Below, piece after piece: positions 48,068-56,558 of a stretch of DNA of 64,000 nt; the stretch's first letter is position 1; the number at the start of each line of letters is the position of its first letter. This stretch comes from Blastopirellula retiformator. GTDB lineage: Bacteria; Planctomycetota; Planctomycetia; Pirellulales; Pirellulaceae. The stretch lies in NCBI RefSeq assembly GCF_007859755.1, contig NZ_SJPF01000003.1, positions 806,001 to 870,000 on the forward strand. Reading direction: 5' to 3'. Under the pieces are notes generated by a model. It had not been told where the DNA came from, did no database searches, and saw only the letters and a program-made list of their open reading frames with translations. Made by a program: the position numbers and the translations under genes.

Positions 48068-48972
48068 TAACGCACCAGTCCTCTCTGTCGCAGATACGAG
48101 GAGACGACTTGATCAACCGGCATGTCGGTGTTGGCCAGCATGTAGGTCATGCCGCGTTTGGTGCAGAACGACCGGGCGCCTTCGACAAAGGCGTTGAGCG
48201 TCTTGCGGTACTTCTCTAGCAGCGGCCGGCTGACGGTGATTTCGGCGGCGTCTTCATCCTCGGCGTCGACCAATCGCAGATCCCCTTTCAGCTGATCTTC
48301 TGGATTCAGTTCGACCGGCGAAAGCGTATGGATCACGTAGACGTCCATCTGCTGTGCGGTCAGAAAGCGGAACGCCGCCTCGTAGCCGGACTTGTCCATC
48401 AGGTCGGTGATTAGGACCAGAACGCCCTTGCCTTGATTTCGCAAGCAGAACGATTTGACCGCTTCGAGCAATGAGACGTTTTCGCCCGGCTCGATCTGGT
48501 GCACATAGTCGAGCATCCGCATCAAGCTATGGCGTCCACGCAGGACAGGGCCGGGTTTGCGAATCGGCGTGCCAAACGTTTCGATTCTAACGCGATCGGC
48601 TCGGCAGAGACCGATGTAGCCGAGCGCCGCCGCCATCTGCTTGGCGAAGTAGAGCTTGGTCGGTTCGCCGAAGTCCATTGATGTGCTGGCGTCGATCAGC
48701 GTGAAAAAGTGGAGGTCTTCCTCTTCCAGGAAGAGCTTCAAGAAGAGCTTATCGAGCCGCGCGAACGTGTTCCAGTCGATGAAGCGGAGGTCGTCGCCAT
48801 GCACGTAATTGCGAAAGTCGGCGAACTCGACGCTCTGCCCTTTCCGTTTGCTGCGGCGTTCTCCTTTCATCCGTCCACGAAAGATCTTCCGACTGACCAG
48901 CTCGAGCCGTTCAAGCTGGGCCAGCATCTTGGGAGATAGAAGATCGGCGGGCGATATGGTCGTGGCAGGCAT
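48067..48972 (-). CDS. DUF58 domain protein
   Basis: A 301-residue cytoplasmic protein with the DUF58 core EFADFRNYVHGDDLRFIDWN (about 48-67) and a degenerate vWA fold (FTLIDASTSMDFG). DUF58 genes usually lie directly behind moxR, and this is the case here (66 nt gap). Its stop and the next gene's start overlap by one base, so the two are translationally coupled. Confidence 0.92.
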   Translation of the reverse strand: MPATTISPADLLSPKMLAQLERLELVSRKIFRGRMKGERRSKRKGQSVEFADFRNYVHGDDLRFIDWNTFARLDKLFLKLFLEEEDLHFFTLIDASTSMDFGEPTKLYFAKQMAAALGYIGLCRADRVRIETFGTPIRKPGPVLRGRHSLMRMLDYVHQIEPGENVSLLEAVKSFCLRNQGKGVLVLITDLMDKSGYEAAFRFLTAQQMDVYVIHTLSPVELNPEDQLKGDLRLVDAEDEDAAEITVSRPLLEKYRKTLNAFVEGARSFCTKRGMTYMLANTDMPVDQVVSSYLRQRGLVR

Positions 48973-49037
48973 ACGCGTTCGTAGCGTCCTTAGCGAGAAT
49001 CAGCGTCCAGGAATGGCGAAGCGAGGTAACGCCGCGA

Positions 49038-50072
49038 CTAGCTGCTGACGACCCGGGCGGTAACCGGCTCGTCGTCGCTCTTCTCCGGAAGTTTTTCGAG
49101 GATCTCGAGCAGGACGTGATCGGTATCGAGTCCTTCGGCTTGGGCTTCGAAGTTCAGAATCACGCGATGGCGCATCGTCGGCAGGTAGACGCGGCGAACG
49201 TCCTCGAAGCTGACGTTGTAGCGGCCATCGAGCAAGGCACGCACCTTCGCAGCCAGCGCCAACGTTTGGGCGCCACGCGGGCTCGAACCCCAGCGTAGGT
49301 ATTGGTTGGTGACCGGCAAGGCCATCGGCCCATCGGGATGGGTGGCCAGCGTCAGCCGCACGATGTAGTCCTGCACATGCTTGGCTAGGATCACTTCGCG
49401 GATCAGCTTCTGCCACTTCATGATCTCTTCGCCGTCCATCACCTTTTCCGGCTCGGCGAACGTTCCCTTGGTGGTCCGATCGATGATCGTCGCCAGATCT
49501 TCCGCCGTGGAGTAACCGACGACCAGCTTGAAGAAGAAACGGTCGAGCTGCGCTTCGGGCAGCGGGTAGGTTCCCTCTTGTTCGATCGGGTTTTGCGTCG
49601 CGAGCACGAAGAACGGCTTCTTCAGTTCGTACCGCGTGCCGCCGACGGTGACGCAGAATTCCTGCATCGTTTCGAGCATCGCCGATTGCGTCTTGGGCGT
49701 GGCGCGGTTGATTTCGTCCGCCAGGCAGATCTGCGTGAAGATCGGACCTTTTTGGAACTCGAACACGCGGCGACCTTCGGGGGTTTCCATCACCATGTTG
49801 GTCCCCAAAATATCTGCCGGCATCAAGTCAGGCGTGTACTGGATGCGATTGAACGGCAGATCGAGCGTCTGGGCGAGCGTCCGCACCAAGAGGGTTTTGC
49901 CGAGACCTGGCACACCTTCCAGCAGGCAGTGACCGCCGACGAACATGCAGGTCAGCACGCCATGAATGATCTCGTCGTGCCCGACGATGACGCGACCGAT
50001 TTGCTCTCGCACTGCGTTGTACCGATTGCGGAATTCTTCCGCCTGTTGTTGCATCGTCTCGCCGACGCTCAT
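49038..50072 (-). CDS. MoxR-family AAA+ ATPase
   Basis: A 344-residue ATPase with Walker A GVPGLGKT (53-60), Walker B LADEINRA (117-124), a sensor segment FFVLATQNPIEQEGTYPLPE and the RWGSSPRGAQTL block. MoxR ATPases act as chaperones that remodel or insert cofactors into partners with vWA domains, and the partners are encoded on both sides here. It belongs to the four-gene minus-strand operon. Confidence 0.94.
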   Translation of the reverse strand: MSVGETMQQQAEEFRNRYNAVREQIGRVIVGHDEIIHGVLTCMFVGGHCLLEGVPGLGKTLLVRTLAQTLDLPFNRIQYTPDLMPADILGTNMVMETPEGRRVFEFQKGPIFTQICLADEINRATPKTQSAMLETMQEFCVTVGGTRYELKKPFFVLATQNPIEQEGTYPLPEAQLDRFFFKLVVGYSTAEDLATIIDRTTKGTFAEPEKVMDGEEIMKWQKLIREVILAKHVQDYIVRLTLATHPDGPMALPVTNQYLRWGSSPRGAQTLALAAKVRALLDGRYNVSFEDVRRVYLPTMRHRVILNFEAQAEGLDTDHVLLEILEKLPEKSDDEPVTARVVSS

Positions 50073-50135
50073 GTCGCATTCCTCACGGGTGATTGGATGA
50101 CGAGTCTATCTGGATGGGAGTTCGTATCGTCCGCG

Positions 50136-53100
50136 TTATTCTTGCGGCGGCTGATCGCCGCGTCCCTGCTGCTTGCGGGCCTTTTGCTTCGCTTTCAGCA
50201 ACCGTGACGTGTAGTTGTCTTCTTCGCTCTCGGTCGCTTGCTGTTTGGGTTGAACGCGGCGTTCGAGCTTGGGGCCGCTGGTCGACAGTTCGTCGGCCAC
50301 GGCGTCGCCTGATTCCGCAGCGGCGTCGTCCGATTCAAATCGAGTGCTGGCCCGCCGCTGATCAATGTCGGAGGCGACCTTCTCCTTGCTCATCCGCAGC
50401 CGTTCGAGCCGATCGTCTTGTTTGACTTCTTTGCCGAAGCCAAACAGGCGGCCGACATACTTAATCGCCGGGCTCAGCCACTGTAATCCTATCGTAACCC
50501 GGCGGATGAAAACGTCGTGAAAAAAAGCGATCGCACAGATTACCACCAACAGGGGCCAAATCGGCTGACTGCTGATCGCTTTGGCCAGATTATGTCGGAA
50601 GGTATCGACCTCGAGCAGGTCGTCGACGCGGCCCAGGGCCATTTTGCCTTCAATCATCGCCCCTTTTTCGCCCCCGGCTGGTTCTAGATCGGCCAGCGAC
50701 TCCAGCAGATTGCGATTGGTAAATTGCTGGCGAAATTCAGCCGAGTAGGGGACATTCACCCCAGAGCGAAGTGGGGCCTGGCCGGGGCCCGGTACGAGCG
50801 ACAGGAAATAGCTGCCCGACTCATCGGAATCGAACTCGCCGATGTAGCGGCCCGGCGCCACCTGTTCCAGACGAAAGTCGCGCGTCTCCATCCGCGGATC
50901 GACGGCGTTTCCGGAGATGTTCAGAAAGTTCAGGTATTCGTCATCCTCGCCGATCGCAGTGACGACGACGCGAACCTTGCCGTCCTTCGCTTCGCTGGCG
51001 ATCGTGAATTTCCCCTCGTTGCCGCTGGGACGCATCGCCCAGCGAATCATCTGCGTATAGAACTTGTCGTACCCGTCCCAGCCGGTCCACTGGTTCGTCC
51101 AGCGGTGTCCGGAATCGCTGGTAAAGACGACGCTGCGTCCTAAGCCATACGTCCAACTGGCCAGCAGCGTGGCGTTCTCTGGATGCTGCGCTGGATCGGG
51201 GGCGATCAGCGCGACGTCGACCAGCGGGTTGTTTTTGACCGACGTCATCACGTAGCCGTCGAACGAAGGGAAGCCGTCGGCGCCAGTCGTGATCTCATGC
51301 GGGTAGCGACCGAGCGGAACCATGCCGGGATGATCTTTGACCAAGGGTTGCGCAATGCGGCGGGCTTCGCGCTGATAGATGCGCGGCAGCGCCTTGGGGT
51401 TGGTCACTTCGTAGTACTTGCCGCCGGTCGCCTTGGCGATTTTCTTCAGCTCCTGGCTGTTCGCCGGTCCATGGGTGCCGATGGCGACGGTCGTGACCTT
51501 GATCCCGGCTTTGGAAATCGCGCCGAGCGTCAACGGATTGGCAGGTGAGGGGTCGCCGTCACTGATGATAATCATGTGTTTGATGGCGACTTCATTGGGG
51601 GGCAACTGGTTGAAGGCCCGCAGCGCCATCTTCATCGACGGTTCGAACTGCGGCATGTCGCCCGGCGTCATTCGCGACATCTTGGCGAGCATACCGGCGC
51701 GATTGGGGCCCACGCGAATCAGCCCGTTGCCGTTGCTGGACCAGAGCCATTGGTCGGTGTTGCCGTAATGAATCAAGCCGCAATAGTCAGAGTTTCCGAG
51801 CGCCTGCAGCGCTTCGCGACCGATTACCTTTTGCCAGTAGTTGCCTTGCGGCAGTTCCGAGGCGTGCATCAACATCGCCAGCGCGCCAACCGGAACGACC
51901 TTCGCGTCTTTGATCGTAAAGTCGACCGGCATCGCTTTTTCGAGTTCGGTATTGGCCCAGCCGCCGGCGCCAAACGCCTGTGGCCCGCCGAGCATTACCA
52001 GCCCACAGCCCATCTGCTGTGTGTTGCGGACCAGCACGTCAATCTGCTGATCGCTAAAGCTGGCCAGATCGCCGGCTTCGGCTCCGCTCGAGCGAGGCGT
52101 GCCCGCCAAGATGACGCAGTCGTAGCGCTGCAGTTCGGCCAGCGTGGTGAACAACTCGTTGGTCGGCATCACGTCGACCTCCAGGTTGTTCAGCCGCAAC
52201 CGTTCGACCAGCGTGTCGTATTCGCCAGGAGTGGTCCAATCCTCGATCAACAGAATATTGCCCTTGCCGCGGACATGCGTGAACGCGGTCGCGGCGTTGT
52301 TCTGCGTCATCGAGTCGTCAGTACGGTCTTCGGGGAAGAACTCCGCCTCGAAGGTGTAGAAGTCGGGGCGATCGATCACCTGCTCGAAAGTAAGCACCTT
52401 CTTGCCCGGCGGTAAGACGACCTCCTGTTCGGCAAGTTCCTCTTTGATCTTGCCCGCCTTGCGAGAGACGACCAGCTTGCCCCGGACGACGCCGTCGTTG
52501 TCAGGCGTCGGCTCGGTCATGTTGTTGATCACAACCGAAGTCCGAATCGGCTCTCCTTTCCGAATGTCGTCGGGGATCGTCACCTTTTCGACGGCGACTT
52601 CCGATCGGCTTGACAACTCGATCGGCGCCACGTCGAGTCCGATTCCGGCTGCGGCCAGCGAACGAGCGATCGGCTGCGCATCGCCGAGCGTCTGATTGCC
52701 ATCGGTGACGACGACGATCCGTTTCGCTTCATCTTCCGAGAACGAAGCTTGCGCCAGCTTTAAGGCCGCCTCCAGGTTGGTTGCGTCGAGCTTGATATGG
52801 TCCAATCCGATCAGGCGGCGACGTCCAATTGGCACGTCATCTTCGTAGGGCGGAACTTCGATCGCCCCTTCGCGGCCAAAGACGATCACGCCCGCCCGAT
52901 CGCCGCGCGCCGGTTGGCGGTGTTTTTTGACTTCCTTGGCGACGTATTGCGCCATCGCGGCCCGCTGCTCTTCGGGAATGCTGAGCGACTGGTCCAGCAC
53001 GTAGATCACCGTCAGGCGATGATTGACGCGCAGAAACTGCGCTTCGGCCAGGGCGCAGATCAGCATCACCAAGACCGCCGACCGCAGGCCGAGCGCCATC

Positions 53101-53219
53101 AAGCGGCGGACGGGGCCCAGCCCCGCCAGACTGCGGAAGCTGAAATACCAAAGCAGCGGCAGCGTCGCCAATAGCCACAGCCAAGCCGGTTTGTTGAACG
53201 CGATGTCGATCCCGAACAT
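50136..53219 (-). CDS. Large membrane vWA protein, glutamine amidotransferase-like middle
   Basis: A 1027-residue protein. Helices near residues 10-58 precede a vWA domain with DQSLS as MIDAS (about 75-80). The middle has a class-I amidotransferase-like segment (VILAGTPRSS, GGPQAFGAGGWANT) as in planctomycete batA-like proteins, then a second vWA-like part (MIIISDGDPSPAN) and an extracytoplasmic beta-rich region. Near the end lie a helix (about 905-924, WPLLVVICAIAFFHDVFI) and a Lys/Glu-rich cytoplasmic tail. It starts the operon with moxR, 63 nt before it. Function unknown. Confidence 0.85.
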   Translation of the reverse strand: MFGIDIAFNKPAWLWLLATLPLLWYFSFRSLAGLGPVRRLMALGLRSAVLVMLICALAEAQFLRVNHRLTVIYVLDQSLSIPEEQRAAMAQYVAKEVKKHRQPARGDRAGVIVFGREGAIEVPPYEDDVPIGRRRLIGLDHIKLDATNLEAALKLAQASFSEDEAKRIVVVTDGNQTLGDAQPIARSLAAAGIGLDVAPIELSSRSEVAVEKVTIPDDIRKGEPIRTSVVINNMTEPTPDNDGVVRGKLVVSRKAGKIKEELAEQEVVLPPGKKVLTFEQVIDRPDFYTFEAEFFPEDRTDDSMTQNNAATAFTHVRGKGNILLIEDWTTPGEYDTLVERLRLNNLEVDVMPTNELFTTLAELQRYDCVILAGTPRSSGAEAGDLASFSDQQIDVLVRNTQQMGCGLVMLGGPQAFGAGGWANTELEKAMPVDFTIKDAKVVPVGALAMLMHASELPQGNYWQKVIGREALQALGNSDYCGLIHYGNTDQWLWSSNGNGLIRVGPNRAGMLAKMSRMTPGDMPQFEPSMKMALRAFNQLPPNEVAIKHMIIISDGDPSPANPLTLGAISKAGIKVTTVAIGTHGPANSQELKKIAKATGGKYYEVTNPKALPRIYQREARRIAQPLVKDHPGMVPLGRYPHEITTGADGFPSFDGYVMTSVKNNPLVDVALIAPDPAQHPENATLLASWTYGLGRSVVFTSDSGHRWTNQWTGWDGYDKFYTQMIRWAMRPSGNEGKFTIASEAKDGKVRVVVTAIGEDDEYLNFLNISGNAVDPRMETRDFRLEQVAPGRYIGEFDSDESGSYFLSLVPGPGQAPLRSGVNVPYSAEFRQQFTNRNLLESLADLEPAGGEKGAMIEGKMALGRVDDLLEVDTFRHNLAKAISSQPIWPLLVVICAIAFFHDVFIRRVTIGLQWLSPAIKYVGRLFGFGKEVKQDDRLERLRMSKEKVASDIDQRRASTRFESDDAAAESGDAVADELSTSGPKLERRVQPKQQATESEEDNYTSRLLKAKQKARKQQGRGDQPPQE

Positions 53220-53394
53220 GGTGCGCCCGCTTGGCAGGGAAAAGGTGACGAAGGGTACGAAACTGCTTCAGACGAAAAAACGTTGCAGCAGCGCCGTAGG
53301 AGATTCCGGAAAAGGTGGTCGCTTGTTCCCTCTATGGTACCGCTTGGAAAATCGTAAAGCGATAGCCGTTACGTACTTTGGGAAATTCTGTCGA

Positions 53395-54324
53395 TTACAA
53401 CGCGACCCGCTGTACCCGATGATTGTTGGAGTCGACTACATGCACGCGCCCCTGACTGTCGAGGGCCAGCGCCCAAGGGCAAAACAGTTGACCCGGTTCG
53501 CGGCCGTTGCCTCCCCACACGCCCAGGCTCTCGCCATCAAGAGTGAACTTCTGTAAACGATGGTTGCCGAACTCGATCACGTAGACGTGACCCTCGCCGT
53601 CGAGGACCAAGTCGTACGGATAGCTCAACTGTCCAGGCTCTTCGCCTTGGATTCCCCACATTTTGACCAGCACCGCCTGATCGCCGGTCGCGTCAAAGAC
53701 CTGAATCCGGTGGTTGCAAGCGTCGGCGACCCAGATGCGGTCCTCGGCGTCGATGGCGATATTCTGCGGGCGAACGAACTGTCCCGGCTCGCTACCGTGT
53801 CCTCCCCATTCAAACAAATATTCGCCATCTGGGCTAAATTTTTGAATGCGGTCGAATTGGCCATATTCGCCGATGTAGTAATTTCCTTGCGAGTCCTGCA
53901 CGGCGTCGGTCACAAATCCGAACTCACCAGGGCCATGTCCTTCGACGCCGCCGATCGTCTGCTCGTCTAGTTTGCGGCCGTCAGCGGTGTAAACCAGCAT
54001 CCGGTTGTAGTGCGTGTCGGCGATCAGCAGGTCGCCCGCCTTATTGAACGACAAGCCTGAGGGTCGACCGCGATAATATTCCGGAATTTGCCAGGCACGC
54101 AAGAAAGTCCCGTCCCGGTCAAAAACCTGGATCCGGGCCGTCATATCGACGATGTACAAGCGGTCGTCGGCGTCGATGGCGACGGCCCGCGGCTTTTCAA
54201 ACTTGCCGTTGGAGATGCCTCGCTCGCCCCAAACGGTCTCCAAACCGCCGGGTGAATCCAAACGGGGGACGCAACCGCCGAGCAGCCAGAGAAGCGAACA
54301 GAATAGGAGCAATTTGCGAAACAT
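53395..54324 (-). CDS. NHL-repeat lipoprotein
   Basis: A 309-residue lipoprotein: signal LLLFCSLLWLLGGC with a lipobox Cys near residue 18, then about six NHL repeats of a beta-propeller (for example FEKPRAVAIDADDRLYIVD, FVRPQNIAIDAEDRIWVAD, NHRLQKF, NHRVQRV). Such propellers bind partner proteins or ligands outside the membrane. The frame is open to 54372, but the ATG at 54324 (MFRKLLLF) gives a proper signal peptide. Divergent from the fusion gene below. Confidence 0.86.
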   Translation of the reverse strand: MFRKLLLFCSLLWLLGGCVPRLDSPGGLETVWGERGISNGKFEKPRAVAIDADDRLYIVDMTARIQVFDRDGTFLRAWQIPEYYRGRPSGLSFNKAGDLLIADTHYNRMLVYTADGRKLDEQTIGGVEGHGPGEFGFVTDAVQDSQGNYYIGEYGQFDRIQKFSPDGEYLFEWGGHGSEPGQFVRPQNIAIDAEDRIWVADACNHRIQVFDATGDQAVLVKMWGIQGEEPGQLSYPYDLVLDGEGHVYVIEFGNHRLQKFTLDGESLGVWGGNGREPGQLFCPWALALDSQGRVHVVDSNNHRVQRVAL

Positions 54325-54397
54325 CCGCCTATTATTTCGCGAAAAGGGGGATAAGGGCAACGGTTCGGCCACAATATTGCCGATTTGGGGCTTCCAC

Positions 54398-54427
54398 TTG
54401 TGGAGCGCGGCAGCAATTCCGTATAGT
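54398..54427 (+). promoter_or_regulatory. Candidate sigma-70-type promoter for the TsaC fusion gene
   Basis: TTGTGG (54398-54403) and TATAGT (54422-54427) are 18 nt apart, in a divergent gap 63 nt upstream of the start codon. Found by eye. Confidence 0.4.
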
Positions 54428-54489
54428 TAACTTTTGGCTAGACAATAACTTCGGGCAAGTAAGCCCCTAGCGGAGCGCAAGCGGCGAGC

Positions 54490-55632
54490 ATGACAGTTCG
54501 GGTTATCGACGTAAAGGCGGCCGAAGACCGTCGCGACGTCATTCACCGTGCGGTTCAGTCCCTCGCCGAAGGGCAAATCGTCGCCTTTCCGACCGAAACC
54601 GTGTACGGCGTCGCCGTCTCGGCGCTCAACGGTGGGGCGATCGACCGCCTGATGGAAGCGAAAGGGCGTCCGAAAAATCAACCATTCGCGTTGGCGATTC
54701 GCAGCAAGGACGAATTGACCGATTACGTCCCGCAGGCGACGCCGCTGATGAAGCGATTGGCGATGCGTTGTTGGCCGGGTCCGGTCACGTTGGTGTTACC
54801 CTGCGATGATTCGCGCAGCGTGGTGCAAAGCCTGCCGCCGAGCGTCATTCCGTCGGTTTCCCCCAGCGGCTTTGTCGGACTGCGGATTCCTTCGCATGAC
54901 CTAATTCAAGAAGCGATGCGGCTGTTGCCGGGGCCCCTGGCCCTGACCAGCGCCAATCGCTCGGGCCAACCCGACGCCGTTCGGGGGGGCGAGGTGACCG
55001 ACGCGCTGGGCGATGCCCTGGGTTTGGTGTTAGACTGCGGCAAGTGTCGCTACGCTCAGCCGTCGACGGTCGTCCGCGTGGTCGGCAACAAGGTAGAGGT
55101 TTTGCGTTCTGGCGTCGTCTCGGAGAAAGTTTTGAAGCGTCTCAGCAGCTACTGCGTCGTATTCGTCTGCACCGGCAATACCTGTCGTAGTCCCATGGCC
55201 GAAGTGTTGATGCAAAAGCACGCCGCCGAGCGTTTCGATTGCAAGATCGAAGAGCTGGATGGGCGCGGCTTTATCGTCGCCTCGGCGGGTTTGGCCGCCT
55301 TCCCCGGCGGACGGGCGGCGCCAGAGGCCATCAAAGTTATGGGAGATCGCGGGCTCGACCTGTCGGGGCACGCCAGTCAGCCGCTCAGCGATCGCTTGGT
55401 TGAGCACGCCGATTTAATTCTGACGATGACTGGCAGCCACCGAGACGCGATAATGGCACAGTGGCCCGATGCGGCGGACTACACACACAATTTATGCTTG
55501 GACGGGTTTGACGTGGCCGACCCGATTGGTCATCCCGAAGTCGTCTACCAACAGTGCGCCGACCAGATCGAGGCGGAAATCATCGCTCGCGTAAGAGCGA
55601 TTGATCTTGATCATTTGCCGGCGACCTCCTGA
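54490..55632 (+). CDS. L-threonylcarbamoyladenylate synthase fused to a low-molecular-weight protein-tyrosine-phosphatase
   Basis: A 380-residue fusion. Residues 1-215 are TsaC/Sua5 (VAFPTETVYGVAVSA, KGRPKNQPFALAI, LTSANRSGQPD), which makes threonylcarbamoyl-AMP for the t6A modification of tRNA. Residues 222-380 are a low-molecular-weight phosphatase with the P-loop CTGNTCRS (C227, R233) and the general-acid ADPIG segment near 345. No frameshift or stop lies between, so the fusion is not an artefact of sequence reading. The two activities have no obvious link; the phosphatase could be an ArsC/Wzb-like enzyme. Confidence 0.9.
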   Translation: MTVRVIDVKAAEDRRDVIHRAVQSLAEGQIVAFPTETVYGVAVSALNGGAIDRLMEAKGRPKNQPFALAIRSKDELTDYVPQATPLMKRLAMRCWPGPVTLVLPCDDSRSVVQSLPPSVIPSVSPSGFVGLRIPSHDLIQEAMRLLPGPLALTSANRSGQPDAVRGGEVTDALGDALGLVLDCGKCRYAQPSTVVRVVGNKVEVLRSGVVSEKVLKRLSSYCVVFVCTGNTCRSPMAEVLMQKHAAERFDCKIEELDGRGFIVASAGLAAFPGGRAAPEAIKVMGDRGLDLSGHASQPLSDRLVEHADLILTMTGSHRDAIMAQWPDAADYTHNLCLDGFDVADPIGHPEVVYQQCADQIEAEIIARVRAIDLDHLPATS

Positions 55633-55661
55633 GGTCTTGCAAAGGGGAGGGTTAGAGAACC

Positions 55662-56132
55662 ATGCGCATCGCCATTGGCAGCGACCATCGCGGCGTCGCC
55701 GTTCGTCATAGCATTATTGAGTTACTGAAGCGACTTGGGCACGAAGTGCACGATGTCGGCGCTTTTGACTGCGGAAGCGTCGACTATCCCGATATCGCGG
55801 CGACAGTCAGTCAAAGCGTCGCCACCGGCGAGGTGGACCGCGGCGTTCTGATTTGCGGCAGCGGTATCGGTATGGCGATCGTCGCCAACAAGGTGCCTGG
55901 CGTCCGCGCCGCCACATGCCACGACGATCTCACGGCCGAGATGAGCCGTCGTCACAACAACGTCAACGTCTTGTGCCTGTCCGCCGACATGTTGGGCGAA
56001 CGCCTGATCGATCGCATGGTCGAAATCTGGCTGACGACCGAGTTCGAGGGTGGCCGTCACGCTCGCCGGATTGAAAAGATCTGCGAGTTTGAGAAGCGCC
56101 TGCACCAGCAGCAAGAGCAGAAGGCGCCGTAG
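55662..56132 (+). CDS. rpiB: Ribose-5-phosphate isomerase B
   Basis: A 156-residue sugar isomerase of the RpiB/LacAB family, interconverting ribose-5-phosphate and ribulose-5-phosphate. SDHRG at the start, the active-site Cys in LICGSGIGMAI, and RRHNNVNVLCLSADMLG are conserved. AAAGGGGAGG precedes the ATG; the gene follows the TsaC fusion by 29 nt and is probably cotranscribed with it. A family-B repeat follows. Confidence 0.95.
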   Translation: MRIAIGSDHRGVAVRHSIIELLKRLGHEVHDVGAFDCGSVDYPDIAATVSQSVATGEVDRGVLICGSGIGMAIVANKVPGVRAATCHDDLTAEMSRRHNNVNVLCLSADMLGERLIDRMVEIWLTTEFEGGRHARRIEKICEFEKRLHQQQEQKAP

Positions 56133-56558
56133 CGTTGGCACTATTCTCGCATTCCTGCGATCCCAAAATAGCGACGTAAGTCGTTATTTTGCGAGCCCCG
56201 AAGAGCCTGTTGAAAAATGCCACGATGGCATTTTTCAACAGGCTCTTCGCGCTCAAAGTTCGATTGGGCCGATTCTAATGGGCCCTTCATCTGAGGGGTT
56301 AAAGATCCATGCGGGAAGCCGCCGATTTTCTAGTGGCCGATCTTTGCCTATTGGTCCCCAGGAAAGGGTGGTCTGCCTTCCACCATCCCGTCTCGTTTTG
56401 CGTGCAATTCTCATATCGTGGCTAATTTCGCGAGAGTCGCCAGTCGTAATCCAGCGGCAACCTATTATTGCGAAAGCCGTTGAATTCCGTCCTGCGGAGC
56501 AACGTGGCGTGCACAAATAAACAATCTGACAGCTGCTAGTTATGGAGAGATTGGGGAG
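56133..56558. other. Intergenic region with family-B repeat upstream of the MCP gene
   Basis: This 426-nt stretch contains the family-B repeat (56157-56248). The remaining 300 nt show no clear gene, and the region before 56558 has no obvious promoter boxes. Confidence 0.5.
56157..56248. repeat. Composite palindromic intergenic repeat, family B, copy 2
   Basis: The first module (56157-56206) matches 26626-26675, with AAAATAGCGAC pairing GTCGTTATTTT. A second hairpin follows: a perfect 22-bp stem (56200-56221 with 56227-56248) with the loop ACGAT. In both copies the structure follows the stop of a plus-strand gene (here rpiB), consistent with a terminator-type repeat. Confidence 0.78.
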
